DNA from: an uncultured Rhizobium sp.
GTDB lineage: Bacteria; Pseudomonadota; Alphaproteobacteria; Rhizobiales; Rhizobiaceae
Assembly: GCA_945952415.1 (NCBI GenBank)
Contig: CAMFIF010000013.1
Location: forward strand, 42,373-106,372
Direction: 5' to 3'
DNA length: 64,000 nt
Made by a program: the position numbers and the translations under genes. How positions within the stretch are numbered: the first letter of the stretch is position 1; each line of letters begins with the position of its first letter. The notes below the pieces were generated by a model that worked only from the letters and a program-made list of their open reading frames with translations, ran no database searches and was not told where the DNA came from. Shown here one piece after another: positions 47,659-56,711 of this stretch.

Positions 47659-49437
47659 ATGACGGGCAAAGACAATCAGATGACCGGCGCGGAAATCGTT
47701 CTCAAGGCGCTGAAGGACAATGGGGTCGAGCATATCTTCGGCTATCCGGGCGGGGCCGTGCTGCCGATCTATGACGAAATCTTCCAGCAGGACGACATCC
47801 AGCACATTCTCGTGCGTCATGAGCAGGGTGCCGGCCATGCCGCGGAAGGCTATGCCCGCTCCACCGGCAAGGTGGGCGTCATGCTCGTCACGTCGGGTCC
47901 GGGTGCGACCAATGCCGTTACGCCGCTGCAGGATGCGCTGATGGACAGCGTGCCGCTGGTCTGCCTGTCCGGCCAGGTGCCCACCACGCTCATTGGTTCG
48001 GATGCCTTCCAGGAATGCGATACGGTCGGCATCACGCGCCCCTGCACCAAGCATAACTGGCTGGTGAAGGACGTGAACGATCTTGCCCGGATCATTCACG
48101 AGGCCTTCCGCATCGCACAGTCCGGCCGGCCGGGCCCTGTCGTCGTGGATATTCCGAAGGATATCCAGTTCGCCACCGGCACCTACACGCCGCCCTCCGA
48201 TCACGTGGCGCAGAAGAGCTACCAGCCGAAGCTGCAGGGCGATCTGAATGCCATCAAGGCTGCGGTCGAGCTGATGGCGACGGCCCGTCGCCCGGTCATC
48301 TATTCCGGCGGTGGCGTGGTCAATTCCGGTCCGGAAGCCTCCAAGCTCCTGCGCGAGCTGGTGGAACTGACGGGCTTCCCGATCACGTCCACGCTGATGG
48401 GACTCGGCAGCTATCCCGCTTCCGGCAAGAGCTGGCTCGGCATGCTCGGCATGCACGGCTCCTACGAAGCCAACATGACCATGCATGATTGCGACGTAAT
48501 GGTCTGCATCGGCGCGCGCTTCGACGACCGCATCACCGGCCGCCTGAACGCCTTCTCGCCGAATTCGAAGAAGATCCACATCGATATCGATCCGTCTTCG
48601 ATCAACAAGAATGTCCGCGTCGATGTCGGTATCGTCGGCGACATCACCCATGTGCTCGAAGACATGGTCCGCCTGTGGCGGGCGCTGCCGAAGAAGCCGG
48701 AAGCCGCCCAGACGGCGGACTGGTGGAGCCAGATCGACAAGTGGCGTGCACGCAAGTCCTTCGCCTATACGAAGAGCAACGACGTGATCATGCCGCAATA
48801 TGCCATCGAGCGGCTCTATGAGCTGACGAAGGACCGCGACACCTACATCACCACCGAAGTCGGCCAGCACCAGATGTGGGCGGCCCAGTATTTCGGCTTC
48901 GAGCAGCCGAACCGCTGGATGACCTCGGGTGGCCTCGGCACCATGGGCTACGGCCTGCCGGCGGCGCTCGGGGTGCAGATCGCCCATCCGGAAAGCCTCG
49001 TCATCGATATTGCGGGCGACGCCTCGATCCAGATGTGCATCCAGGAAATGTCTGCGGCCATCCAGTATAATGCGCCGATCAAGATCTTTATCCTGAACAA
49101 CCAGTACATGGGCATGGTGCGCCAGTGGCAGCAGCTGCTGCACGGCAACCGTCTGTCCAACTCCTATACCGAAGCCATGCCGGACTTCGTGAAGCTGGCC
49201 GAGGCCTATGGCGCGGTCGGCATCCGCTGCGATAAGCCGGATGCGCTCGACGATGCCATCCTGGAGATGATCAACGTGAAGAAGCCTGTCATCTTCGATT
49301 GCCGCGTGGCGAACCTCGCCAACTGCTTCCCGATGATCCCGTCGGGCAAGGCCCATAATGAAATGCTGCTGCCCGACGAGGCGACCGACGAGGCCGTGGC
49401 CAATGCCATCGATGCCAAGGGCCGCCAGCTGGTCTGA
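47659..49437 (+). CDS. ilvI: Acetolactate synthase, large (catalytic) subunit
   Basis: 592-residue thiamine diphosphate enzyme for the first common step of valine, leucine and isoleucine synthesis. It shows FGYPGGAVLPIYDE, the catalytic Glu in RHEQGAGHAAEGYARSTGKVG, and the cofactor motif GDASIQMCIQEMSAAIQYNAPIKIFILNNQ. The herbicide-contact VRQWQQLLHGNRLSNSY region follows. ATG 47659 is used, and ATG 47680 (MTGAEIV) is an alternative. The upstream attenuator links expression to branched-chain amino acid supply, and ilvH follows after 24 bases. Confidence 0.97.
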   Translation: MTGKDNQMTGAEIVLKALKDNGVEHIFGYPGGAVLPIYDEIFQQDDIQHILVRHEQGAGHAAEGYARSTGKVGVMLVTSGPGATNAVTPLQDALMDSVPLVCLSGQVPTTLIGSDAFQECDTVGITRPCTKHNWLVKDVNDLARIIHEAFRIAQSGRPGPVVVDIPKDIQFATGTYTPPSDHVAQKSYQPKLQGDLNAIKAAVELMATARRPVIYSGGGVVNSGPEASKLLRELVELTGFPITSTLMGLGSYPASGKSWLGMLGMHGSYEANMTMHDCDVMVCIGARFDDRITGRLNAFSPNSKKIHIDIDPSSINKNVRVDVGIVGDITHVLEDMVRLWRALPKKPEAAQTADWWSQIDKWRARKSFAYTKSNDVIMPQYAIERLYELTKDRDTYITTEVGQHQMWAAQYFGFEQPNRWMTSGGLGTMGYGLPAALGVQIAHPESLVIDIAGDASIQMCIQEMSAAIQYNAPIKIFILNNQYMGMVRQWQQLLHGNRLSNSYTEAMPDFVKLAEAYGAVGIRCDKPDALDDAILEMINVKKPVIFDCRVANLANCFPMIPSGKAHNEMLLPDEATDEAVANAIDAKGRQLV

Positions 49438-49461
49438 CCGAGAACCTGAAGGAGCAAGATC

Positions 49462-50034
49462 ATGAACGCACATCTTCAACCCACGGGCTCGGCCTATTTC
49501 ATCGCCAAGGAAACCCAGGTGGCCGAAAGCCATACGCTTTCGGTGCTGGTCGACAACGAGCCGGGCGTGCTTGCCCGGGTCATCGGCCTGTTTTCCGGCC
49601 GCGGCTACAATATCGAGAGCCTGACCGTCTCGGAAACCGAGCATCAGGCGCATCTGTCGCGCATCACCATCGTCACGCGCGGTACGCCGCATGTGCTGGA
49701 GCAGATCAAGGCGCAGCTGGAGCGGATCGTGCCGGTTCACCGCGTGGTCGATCTCACCGTGCGCGCCCGTGATCTCGGGCATGAGCGTCCGCTGGAACGT
49801 GAACTGGCGCTGGTGAAGGTCTCGGGCGTCGGTGAAAACCGCGTCGAGGCGCTGCGTCTTGCCGATGCCTTCCGCGCCAATGTGATCGATGCCAACATCG
49901 AACATTTCGTGTTCGAGATCACCGGCAAGGTCTCGAAGATCGACCAGTTCATCGCCATCATGAAGCCGCTCGGTCTCATCGAGGTTTGCCGCACGGGCAT
50001 CGCGGCCATGAACCGCGGCCCGCAGGGCATGTAA
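49462..50034 (+). CDS. ilvH: Acetolactate synthase, small (regulatory) subunit
   Basis: 190-residue regulatory subunit that confers valine feedback inhibition and raises activity of the large subunit. The N-terminal ACT domain (SHTLSVLVDNEPGVLARVIGLFSGRGYNIESLTVS) and the C-terminal domain ending IEVCRTGIAAMNRG are complete. AAGGAG lies seven bases before the ATG. A terminator follows at 50061. Confidence 0.97.
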   Translation: MNAHLQPTGSAYFIAKETQVAESHTLSVLVDNEPGVLARVIGLFSGRGYNIESLTVSETEHQAHLSRITIVTRGTPHVLEQIKAQLERIVPVHRVVDLTVRARDLGHERPLERELALVKVSGVGENRVEALRLADAFRANVIDANIEHFVFEITGKVSKIDQFIAIMKPLGLIEVCRTGIAAMNRGPQGM

Positions 50035-50060
50035 GGGCGCATCAAAACCATGAACCATGA

Positions 50061-50090
50061 CGGGCGCCCCTGAGCGCCCGTTTCCGTTTC
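50061..50090 (+). terminator. Terminator of ilvIH
   Basis: CGGGCGC (50061-50067) pairs with GCGCCCG (50074-50080), and TTTCCGTTT follows. It lies 27 bases after the ilvH stop. Confidence 0.7.
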
Positions 50091-50282
50091 AGGGAAAAAA
50101 TTCAGCCAGAAGAATCCCTTGCGGATCTTTCCTCCAAGGCAGATTCACGCTCTTCACAAACCGATTCAACGGCGGTTCCCGGATTGTCGCGATGACAATT
50201 TGCGGATGGACAGGGGCAGCCGCGCGTTTATCCTGCGTTTCCTTCCGCTCCTCGCCTCGTTTGACATCCGGATATTGCCGCA

Positions 50283-50879
50283 ATGACCTGGGACCTGTTC
50301 GTCGCCCTGTTTCTCTTCGCGCTCGCGACATCGATCACCCCCGGCCCGAACAATACGATGCTGCTGGCATCCGGCGTGAATTTCGGCTTCGTCAGAACCA
50401 TCCCGCATATGCTGGGCATCGGGGCGGGCTTCTTCGTGCTGCTGGTTGCCGTGGGCTTCGGGCTCGGTGCGCTCATCACCGGCTTTCCCGCCCTGCATCT
50501 GGCGCTGAAGATCGCGGGCGGGGCCTATCTGCTCTACATCGCCTGGAAGATCGGGATGTCGCGCAGCCTCGGCGAGGTGGGGGATGCGGGCCTGAAACCC
50601 ATGACCTTCCTGCAGGCGGCGGCCTTTCAATGGGTCAATCCGAAGGCCTGGGTGATGGCGGTTACCGCCATGTCCACCTATGGCGATCCAGAGCATCCCT
50701 ATGTGCGGGTCTTGCTGATCGGCCTCATCTTCGTGATCGTCAATGTCCCGAGCGTGTCCACCTGGGCCGGCTTCGGTTCCGTCCTGCGTGGCTGGCTTTC
50801 CGATCCGGTCCGGTTAAAGTGGTTCAACATCACCATGGCCGTACTGCTCGTTGTCAGCCTCTGGCCTCTTCTGAAGTGA
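50283..50879 (+). CDS. LysE/RhtB family amino acid exporter
   Basis: 198-residue inner-membrane exporter with the family opening FVALFLFALATSITPGPNNTMLLASGVNFGFVRTIPHMLGIGAGF, about six helices, and the conserved GGAYLLYIAWKI and FQWVNPKAWVMAV segments. The substrate could be an amino acid or amine. It ends nine bases before the nitrile hydratase alpha gene on the same strand and may be the first gene of that operon. A link to export of the amide or acid products is inference. Confidence 0.92.
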   Translation: MTWDLFVALFLFALATSITPGPNNTMLLASGVNFGFVRTIPHMLGIGAGFFVLLVAVGFGLGALITGFPALHLALKIAGGAYLLYIAWKIGMSRSLGEVGDAGLKPMTFLQAAAFQWVNPKAWVMAVTAMSTYGDPEHPYVRVLLIGLIFVIVNVPSVSTWAGFGSVLRGWLSDPVRLKWFNITMAVLLVVSLWPLLK

Positions 50880-50888
50880 GGATCGACC

Positions 50889-51533
50889 TTGTCTCACCGC
50901 CATCACCATCACCATCACCATGATCATGATCACCATCACGACAACCGCTACTCCGATATGGAAGCGCGGGTGAAGGCGCTGGAAACGGTGCTGACGGAAA
51001 AGGGGCTCATCGATCCCGCCGCCATCGACGCCATCGTCGAGACCTACGAGACGAAAGTGGGGCCGCGCAACGGCGCGCGTGTCGTCGCCAAGGCCTGGGC
51101 CGATGCGGCATTCGCGGACTGGCTTTCCCGGGATGCGACCGCGGCCATTGCGAGCCTTGGCTATACGGGCCGCCAGGGCGAACACATGCGCGCGGTGTTC
51201 AACCGGCCGGGCGTGCATAATCTGGTCGTCTGCACGCTCTGCTCCTGCTATCCCTGGGCCGTACTCGGCCTGCCGCCGGTCTGGTACAAGGCGCCGGCTT
51301 ATCGCTCGCGAGCGGTCATGGATCCCCGGGGCGTGCTTATAGAATTCGGCGTGACTCTGCCGGAGGAAACGGCCGTAAGAGTATGGGATTCCACCGCCGA
51401 GCTTCGCTACCTCGTCGTCCCCGAACGGCCTGCCGGTACGGAAGGCTGGAGCGAGGAGCGGCTCGCCGACCTCGTGACCCGTGACAGCATGATCGGCACC
51501 GGTCTCGCACTTTCACCGGAGGGCAGGGCATGA
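50889..51533 (+). CDS. nthA: Nitrile hydratase alpha subunit, cobalt type
   Basis: 214-residue metal-binding subunit that hydrates nitriles to amides. The metal loop is [10 protein letters not shown]; Thr within the motif and Tyr after it mark the low-spin cobalt type (iron enzymes have VCSLCSCT). The two inner Cys are normally oxidised in the active enzyme. The start is TTG 50889 with GAGG about seven bases upstream. The N terminus is extraordinarily His/Asp rich ([16 protein letters not shown]), which could chelate cobalt. The 3' end overlaps nthB by four bases. Confidence 0.94.
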   Translation: MSHRHHHHHHHDHDHHHDNRYSDMEARVKALETVLTEKGLIDPAAIDAIVETYETKVGPRNGARVVAKAWADAAFADWLSRDATAAIASLGYTGRQGEHMRAVFNRPGVHNLVVCTLCSCYPWAVLGLPPVWYKAPAYRSRAVMDPRGVLIEFGVTLPEETAVRVWDSTAELRYLVVPERPAGTEGWSEERLADLVTRDSMIGTGLALSPEGRA

Positions 51534-52189
51534 ACGGACCCCACGATCTTGGCGGGTTTCAGGGCTTCGGCCCTGTTCGTCCCGAGCCGAACGAGCCCTA
51601 TTTCCATGCGGAATGGGAAAGGCGGGCGCTGGGTGTCGTCCTCTCGGCCGGGGCGATGGGCCACTGGACCATCGACGAAAGCCGGCATGCGCGCGAGTGC
51701 ATTCCCCCGGCCTCCTATCTTTCGGCAAGCTATTACGAAATCTGGATCCGCGCGCTGGAAGTGCTGCTGGAGCGGCATGGTTTTGCATCGCGCGAAGAGA
51801 TGGACCGCGGCGTGAAGCTTCAGGACGGCACAGAGCCCAAGCGCGTGCTGAAGGCAGATATGGTGCCGGCGGTTCTGGCCAAGGGCGGGCCCTGTGATCG
51901 CCCAGTTTCCGCCCCGGCGGCCTTCAAGCCGGGCGATCGGGTCCGCACCCGCAACATGAACCCCACCGGGCACAACCGCCTTCCGCGCTATGCCAAGGGC
52001 AAGGTTGGGGTGATCGAGGCCGTTCAGGGCGGGTTCGTCTTTCCCGACAGCAATGCGCATGGCGGCGGCGAGCAGCCGGAATGGGTCTATACCGTGGTCT
52101 TCACCGCACCGGAACTCTGGGGCGAGGGGGCCGATCCGCGCCAGACCGTCTCCATCGATGCCTGGGAGAGCTATCTTGAGCGCCTGTGA
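51530..52189 (+). CDS. nthB: Nitrile hydratase beta subunit
   Basis: 219-residue partner subunit. The family opening [32 protein letters not shown] and the C-terminal beta-barrel ([47 protein letters not shown]) are complete. Two conserved arginines of this subunit normally contact the oxidised cysteines of alpha. It overlaps nthA (ATGA) and the accessory gene, giving a tightly coupled three-gene unit. Confidence 0.95.
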   Translation: MNGPHDLGGFQGFGPVRPEPNEPYFHAEWERRALGVVLSAGAMGHWTIDESRHARECIPPASYLSASYYEIWIRALEVLLERHGFASREEMDRGVKLQDGTEPKRVLKADMVPAVLAKGGPCDRPVSAPAAFKPGDRVRTRNMNPTGHNRLPRYAKGKVGVIEAVQGGFVFPDSNAHGGGEQPEWVYTVVFTAPELWGEGADPRQTVSIDAWESYLERL

Positions 52190-52556
52190 GACCGTCTCGC
52201 CGCTTGCCCAGTCGCCCGGCCTGCCGAAATCCGCCGAGGGCGATCCGGTCTTTGCCGAGCCCTGGCATGCGACAGCCTTTGCGCTGACCGTTCATCTCCA
52301 CCAGAAGGGCCTCTTCACCTGGGGTGAATGGGCCGAAAGCCTATCCTCGCAGGTGAAGGCGTCTCACCGTGCGCAGGATGGTAGCGACTATTTCGAGGCC
52401 TGGGTGGAAGCGCTTTCCAGCCTTCTGGCTCAGAAAGGGCTGGCCGAAGCGGAGACTCTGCTTGCGTTGCAGAAAAGCTGGCAGAGGGCGGCGGAGGCAA
52501 CCCCGCACGGCTCTCCCATCCGGCTTGAAAACGATCCGCAACGCGGGCACGCCTGA
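52176..52556 (+). CDS. Nitrile hydratase accessory protein (P14K/NthE-like activator)
   Basis: 126-residue protein with the accessory-family signature VFAEPWHATAFALTVHLHQKGLFTWGEWAESLSSQV followed by YFEAWVEALSSLLAQKG. Proteins of this type (P14K) escort cobalt into the alpha subunit by subunit exchange in Co-type nitrile hydratases. The start is taken as TTG 52176, with GGGAG seven bases upstream, giving a 14-base overlap with nthB; no ATG is better placed. It supports the cobalt assignment. Confidence 0.88.
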   Translation: MSACETVSPLAQSPGLPKSAEGDPVFAEPWHATAFALTVHLHQKGLFTWGEWAESLSSQVKASHRAQDGSDYFEAWVEALSSLLAQKGLAEAETLLALQKSWQRAAEATPHGSPIRLENDPQRGHA

Positions 52557-52562
52557 AGCCGT

Positions 52563-53141
52563 TCAGCCGAATCTGACGCGGCTGATGGCCGCGAGAAGCG
52601 CCTCGTCATCAACCCGATCCGCGCCGCCGAGCAGGCGGCGGATGGCGGCGCCCTCGATGAGATCGAGGATCATTTCAGCCCGCTGCCGCAGTTCCCGGCC
52701 TGGTGTCGCGCCTTTCTCCAGGGCGGAGCACAGCGCGTCGACGAGGTTTTGCCGGTTTGCCATGAAGCCGGCGCGGATTTCCGGATTGCGGAAGGATTCC
52801 GAAAGGACTTCGGCGGCCAGGATACCATTTTCCGGCCGGCTGCAGGCTTCCAGATAGGTTCTTGCGAAGGACAGCACCGCCTCTTCCCCCGTTGCTGCCG
52901 CGAGCGGGCGCAGAAGAGCGTCATTCTCTTCCGCTTCCAGCGTCGCGATGGCGGCGATCAGGGCCGGCTTTCCGGAGAAATGATTGTAGAGATTGCCGAG
53001 GCTGATGCCCGCTCGTTCGGCAATGTCGCGGATGCTCGTCTGGTGAAATCCCTTTTCAAGAAACAGGCTTGCGGCCACTTCCACGATCAGCCGCCGCCGC
53101 TCGTCGGTCCTTGCCGCCCGTTTTTTCGTTTCATCCGCCAT
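52563..53141 (-). CDS. TetR/AcrR family repressor
   Basis: 192-residue regulator. The N-terminal helix-turn-helix (IVEVAASLFLEKGFHQTSIRDIAERAGISLGNLYNHFSGKPALIAAIA) is followed by an all-helical ligand-binding domain. It is divergent from the DUF418-like membrane protein gene, and the 38-bp palindrome in the 72-base gap is its likely operator, giving control of both genes. The inducer is unknown. It converges with the nitrile hydratase operon, with which it is probably not functionally linked. Confidence 0.92.
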   Translation of the reverse strand: MADETKKRAARTDERRRLIVEVAASLFLEKGFHQTSIRDIAERAGISLGNLYNHFSGKPALIAAIATLEAEENDALLRPLAAATGEEAVLSFARTYLEACSRPENGILAAEVLSESFRNPEIRAGFMANRQNLVDALCSALEKGATPGRELRQRAEMILDLIEGAAIRRLLGGADRVDDEALLAAISRVRFG

Positions 53142-53168
53142 GGGGCCTCTTGCACGCTCGGGATCGTC

Positions 53169-53206
53169 CCGTTAAATGAATGAACGGTCGTTCATTCATT
53201 TAACGG
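53169..53206. promoter_or_regulatory. 38-bp perfect palindrome, TetR operator
   Basis: CCGTTAAATGAATGAACG (53169-53186), GT, and the exact reverse complement (53189-53206). It fills the middle of the divergent gap between the TetR gene (start 53141) and the membrane protein gene (start 53214). Size, symmetry and place fit a TetR-family operator bound by one or two dimers. GGAG of the downstream ribosome binding site begins at its right edge. Confidence 0.8.
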
Positions 53207-53213
53207 AGCATCC

Positions 53214-54332
53214 ATGTCCAGCCTTTCAGATCAGTCCTATGTGCCTTTGGCCCTTCCCGGCAAGCAAAAGCCGCAAGGGGCGGAGCGGCAGCGGCTCGAA
53301 GGGCTGGATCTTGCCCGCTTTCTGGCCTTTGCCGGCATGGTGGTGGTGAATTTCGGTCTGGTCTTTGCGGCCGATGGGGCAAGCCATGGCTGGGCGGGAT
53401 CCTTCATCGCCCTTTTCGAGGGGCGGGCGGCGGCCACTTTCGTGGTGCTCGCCGGTATCGGCTTTTCGCTGATGACGCGGAACGGGGAGAAGCTCGAATC
53501 CTATCATGTTCTGATGAAGCGGGCGGCATTCCTCATGGCGGCGGGGCTTCTGAACATGCTCGTCTTCCCGGCGGATATCCTGCATTTCTATGCGGTCTAT
53601 TTCCTGCTCGGGCTGATCGTCATCCGCCTGCCTTCATCGGCGCTGGCGGTCATGATGGGGCTGATCGTCCTTCTGGCCGCGGCTGCGCTGTTCCGCATCG
53701 ACTATGAGACCGGCTGGAACTGGGGCGATTACAGCTATGCGGATTTCTGGTCCGTCGAAGGCTTTCTGCGCAATCTCATGTATAACGGGTTCCACCCCGT
53801 TCTGCCCTGGTTTGCCTTCATGATCTTCGGTTTCCTGCTGGCGCGGCTCCCGCTGCACGAGCGGCGGGTTCAGCTGGGGCTGGCGCTCGGCGGCTTCGTG
53901 ACCGCGCTTGGCGCGGCGGTCGCCTCGCGCCTGCTTACAGCCAATGATTTCGTGCAGGCGGCGGGGCTGGTGGACGTGTTTCACCTCAAGCCCATGCCGC
54001 CCGGCCCGCTTTATGTGCTGAGCGGTCTCGGCACCGCCAGCGCGGTCATCGGCCTCTCGCTCTGCCTTGAAGGGCTCGTTCGGAGCCGGCTGCGATCGCT
54101 GCTTTCCCCCCTAATCGCCACGGGCCGCATGACGCTGACCCTCTATGCCGCCCATATCCTGATCGGCATGCTGGTGCTCGTTTTTCTCGGCTACGAGAAC
54201 AGCGGCGAGGCGGAGGTGTCGCTAATGGCCACCTTCATCTTCGTCATCCTGTCCGTGATCTTCGCCGATCGCTGGATGAAGCGGTTCAAGGCGGGCCCGA
54301 TGGAGCTATTGATGCGGCGGCTGACGGGCTGA
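53214..54332 (+). CDS. DUF418-like multi-spanning membrane protein
   Basis: 372-residue inner-membrane protein with about ten hydrophobic helices. The opening LEGLDLARFLAFAGMVVVNFGLVF and the late RMTLTLYAAHILIGMLVLVFLGY resemble the YeiB/DUF418 and acyltransferase-3-like groups, members of which move acyl groups or act in transport. The exact function is unknown. GGAG lies five bases before ATG 53214, overlapping the right arm of the shared palindrome, so repression could also block translation initiation sites. It is controlled with, and probably by, the divergent TetR protein. Confidence 0.82.
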   Translation: MSSLSDQSYVPLALPGKQKPQGAERQRLEGLDLARFLAFAGMVVVNFGLVFAADGASHGWAGSFIALFEGRAAATFVVLAGIGFSLMTRNGEKLESYHVLMKRAAFLMAAGLLNMLVFPADILHFYAVYFLLGLIVIRLPSSALAVMMGLIVLLAAAALFRIDYETGWNWGDYSYADFWSVEGFLRNLMYNGFHPVLPWFAFMIFGFLLARLPLHERRVQLGLALGGFVTALGAAVASRLLTANDFVQAAGLVDVFHLKPMPPGPLYVLSGLGTASAVIGLSLCLEGLVRSRLRSLLSPLIATGRMTLTLYAAHILIGMLVLVFLGYENSGEAEVSLMATFIFVILSVIFADRWMKRFKAGPMELLMRRLTG

Positions 54333-54334
54333 TC

Positions 54335-55369
54335 CTACCCTCTCAGGCGGAAGGGAATGCCTGATATCAGCGCGCCCACATAATGGCGCTTCTGGTAAAG
54401 GCCGTTCAGCGAGACGCGCCGGACGGCCATGGGTTCGGCAAACGTATCTTCGGTGAGAACGCCCGGCCGGGTGGTGACGCCGATCTTTACCCCGGCCTGG
54501 CGCGCGGCTTCGAATTCTCGCGGTCCGATGGCGCAGGGTATGCCATAGGGATAGGCGAAGGCGACCGCTTCCCGCCCGCCATAGAGGGTCGCCATGCGCA
54601 TGGACTCCCCGATCTCTCGGGCAAGCCGCTCCGGCGAAACCCGCGGAAGCACCGGATGGGTGAGCGTGTGCCCGCCAAAGCGGATCAGCGGATCGGCGGC
54701 AGCAAGCGCTCGCAATTCCGCTTCGGTCATGATTTCGCGGTCGATGATGCCCATGGGATCGATTCCCGCTTTCAGCGCTGCCGCATTGATCCTCTCCGTC
54801 GCGCCGTCCTGATCGCCGCCGTTCACCTGATTGCAGAACGCGTCGAACAGCTGGATCTTTTCGGAAAGCCGCCCGATGACCACCCGCTGCGGACCGGTGC
54901 CGAGATCGATCTCCACGCTGTCGCGATGGTTCAGCAGCGCTTCCAGCGTCTCCCACCACATGGTCGTCTGGCGCTCGACGAAGCCGGGCGTGACGAAGAT
55001 GGTGTAGGGAATGCCATGCCGGCGGAAGATCGGGGCTGCGAAATCCCGGTTGTCACGGTAACCGTCATCCAGCGTGAAGGCCATGAAGCGGCGCCTGTCT
55101 GCGGGATCGGCAAGGCGGGCGGGCAGGTCTTCGAGCGCGACCGGCGTCAGGCCGGCGCGGAGGCCTTCCTCCACGGTCGCCTCCAGAAAATCGGGCGTGA
55201 CGGACAGATGCCCGTTGGGTTCGAAGGGGAGCGGGTTTTTCGGGCGGACGTGATGCAGGGTAAAGATGAGGCCGCGCCCGGCCATCCGGGGAAAAAGCTT
55301 CGCAAGCCGGAGGCGGGAAATGGCCTCCAACCCCGCTGTAATGGCGGATTGTTTCAACAGGTTTTTCAA
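54335..55369 (-). CDS. Polysaccharide deacetylase family protein
   Basis: 344-residue NodB-homology (carbohydrate esterase 4) protein. The metal and catalytic motifs are FTLDDGYRDN (Asp-Asp pair) and GGHTLTHPVLPRVSPERLAREI (HxxxH), with AFAYPYGIP later. It may deacetylate cell-surface glycans. I see no clear signal peptide; the N terminus ITAGLEAISRLRLAKLFPRMAGRGLIFTLHHV is typical of the rhizobial subgroup. The start is assumed to be TTG 55369 (LKNLLKQS), because upstream codons are unlike the family. The ribosome binding site is weak, so the start is uncertain. It is divergent from the RecD-like gene. Confidence 0.87.
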   Translation of the reverse strand: MKNLLKQSAITAGLEAISRLRLAKLFPRMAGRGLIFTLHHVRPKNPLPFEPNGHLSVTPDFLEATVEEGLRAGLTPVALEDLPARLADPADRRRFMAFTLDDGYRDNRDFAAPIFRRHGIPYTIFVTPGFVERQTTMWWETLEALLNHRDSVEIDLGTGPQRVVIGRLSEKIQLFDAFCNQVNGGDQDGATERINAAALKAGIDPMGIIDREIMTEAELRALAAADPLIRFGGHTLTHPVLPRVSPERLAREIGESMRMATLYGGREAVAFAYPYGIPCAIGPREFEAARQAGVKIGVTTRPGVLTEDTFAEPMAVRRVSLNGLYQKRHYVGALISGIPFRLRG

Positions 55370-55526
55370 TATGGCGATCCGATAACAAACTCGTGAGACA
55401 GTGACATTGAAAGTTGTAACAGGGAGTAAATGCCTCCCTGACAATAGTGCGCATACCCCCTCATAAATATGAGTACAAAACGGGAAAACCCTTGCTTCGG
55501 CGTGCCGAATCCTGTCACGTCCGCCC

Positions 55527-56654
55527 ATGCAATTCGCGCCGCAGCAAGATGAAGCCCTGAAAGCGGTCTCCCGCTGGCTGAAGGAGGGCAAGCAACCGGT
55601 TTTCCGCCTGTTCGGCTATGCCGGTACGGGAAAAACCACGCTTGCCCGCTATTTTGCAGAACATGTGGATGGCGAGGTGCTGTTTGCTGCCTTTACCGGA
55701 AAGGCGGCGCAGGTGCTGCGCTCGCGGGGCGCGAGCAATGCCAAGACCATCCATTCGCTGATCTACCGTCCCCGCGGCGAGGAGGAGGTGGAGGATGAGG
55801 AAACCGGCAAGACCTCGATTGCGCCGATGTTCTCCATCAACCGCCAGAGCCCGGTGGCGAAGGCGGCGCTGATCGTGATCGACGAATGTTCGATGGTCGA
55901 CGAGCAGCTCGGCCGCGATCTCATGAGTTTCGGCACGCCGATCCTGGTGCTGGGCGATCCCGGCCAGCTGCCGCCGGTTTCGGGCGGTGGCTTCTTCACC
56001 AATCAGGAGCCGGATTTCCTGCTGACGGAAATTCACCGGCAGGCGCGGGACAATCCCATCATCACCATCGCCATGGATGTGCGCGAGGGCAAGGAACTGA
56101 TGTATGGCGATTACGGGACTGTGCAGATCATCAGCCGGTCGGAGATCAATCAGGACATCGTGCTCGGCGCCGATCAGGTGCTGGTCGGCACCAACAAGAC
56201 GCGGCGGCGCTACAATCAGCGCCTGCGCCAGCTCAAGGGTTTCAGTTCCGAATATCCGCAATCGGGCGACAAGCTCGTATGCCTGCGCAACGATCCCGCC
56301 AAGGGTCTGCTCAATGGCTCGCTCTGGCAGGTGATGAGCTCCTCCAAGGAAACGGTGAAGCCGGGGATCAACCTGATGATTCGCCCCGAGGACGACGACA
56401 TGGATCGGGGTGCGGCCAAGATCAAGCTGCTCAAGGCGGCCTTCGAGGAGAGCGATACGGAAATTCCCTGGAGCACCCGCAAGCGCTATGACGAATTCGA
56501 TTACGGCTATGCGCTGACCGTGCACAAGGCGCAGGGTTCGCAGTGGAACCGGGTGGTTCTCTTCGACGAGAGCTGGGCTTTTCGGGATACGCGGGAGCGC
56601 TGGCTCTATACCGCCATCACGCGCGCCGCCCGCGATCTCACCATCGTCCGGTAA
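55527..56654 (+). CDS. RecD-like ATP-dependent DNA helicase (SF1B)
   Basis: 375-residue helicase. Motifs are APQQDEAL (Q motif), LFGYAGTGKTTLARYF (Walker A), AAFTGKAAQVLRSRG (Ia), VIDECSMVD (Walker B), VLGDPGQLPPVSGGGFF (III), ALTVHKAQGSQWNRVVLFDES (V) and YTAITRAA (VI). It is the short form without the N-terminal domains of RecD2. It probably acts in recombination or repair. It overlaps no neighbour and starts 157 bases from the divergent deacetylase. Confidence 0.94.
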   Translation: MQFAPQQDEALKAVSRWLKEGKQPVFRLFGYAGTGKTTLARYFAEHVDGEVLFAAFTGKAAQVLRSRGASNAKTIHSLIYRPRGEEEVEDEETGKTSIAPMFSINRQSPVAKAALIVIDECSMVDEQLGRDLMSFGTPILVLGDPGQLPPVSGGGFFTNQEPDFLLTEIHRQARDNPIITIAMDVREGKELMYGDYGTVQIISRSEINQDIVLGADQVLVGTNKTRRRYNQRLRQLKGFSSEYPQSGDKLVCLRNDPAKGLLNGSLWQVMSSSKETVKPGINLMIRPEDDDMDRGAAKIKLLKAAFEESDTEIPWSTRKRYDEFDYGYALTVHKAQGSQWNRVVLFDESWAFRDTRERWLYTAITRAARDLTIVR

Positions 56655-56711
56655 GCTGCCGGGCCAGGGGCGGGGGAGGGTCCGCCAGCTCCCCCTTTAA
56701 AACCCGGTCCG

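Noticed and set aside
47599..50058. 819-codon minus-strand ORF
   Set aside because: Antisense to ilvI and ilvH; composition (His/Asp/Arg-rich) is that of a complement frame.
50892..50940. His-codon run that looks like a cloned affinity tag or vector contamination
   Set aside because: The run is interrupted by Arg and Asp codons, lies in frame within a complete native operon with its own ribosome binding site, and shows no vector sequence.
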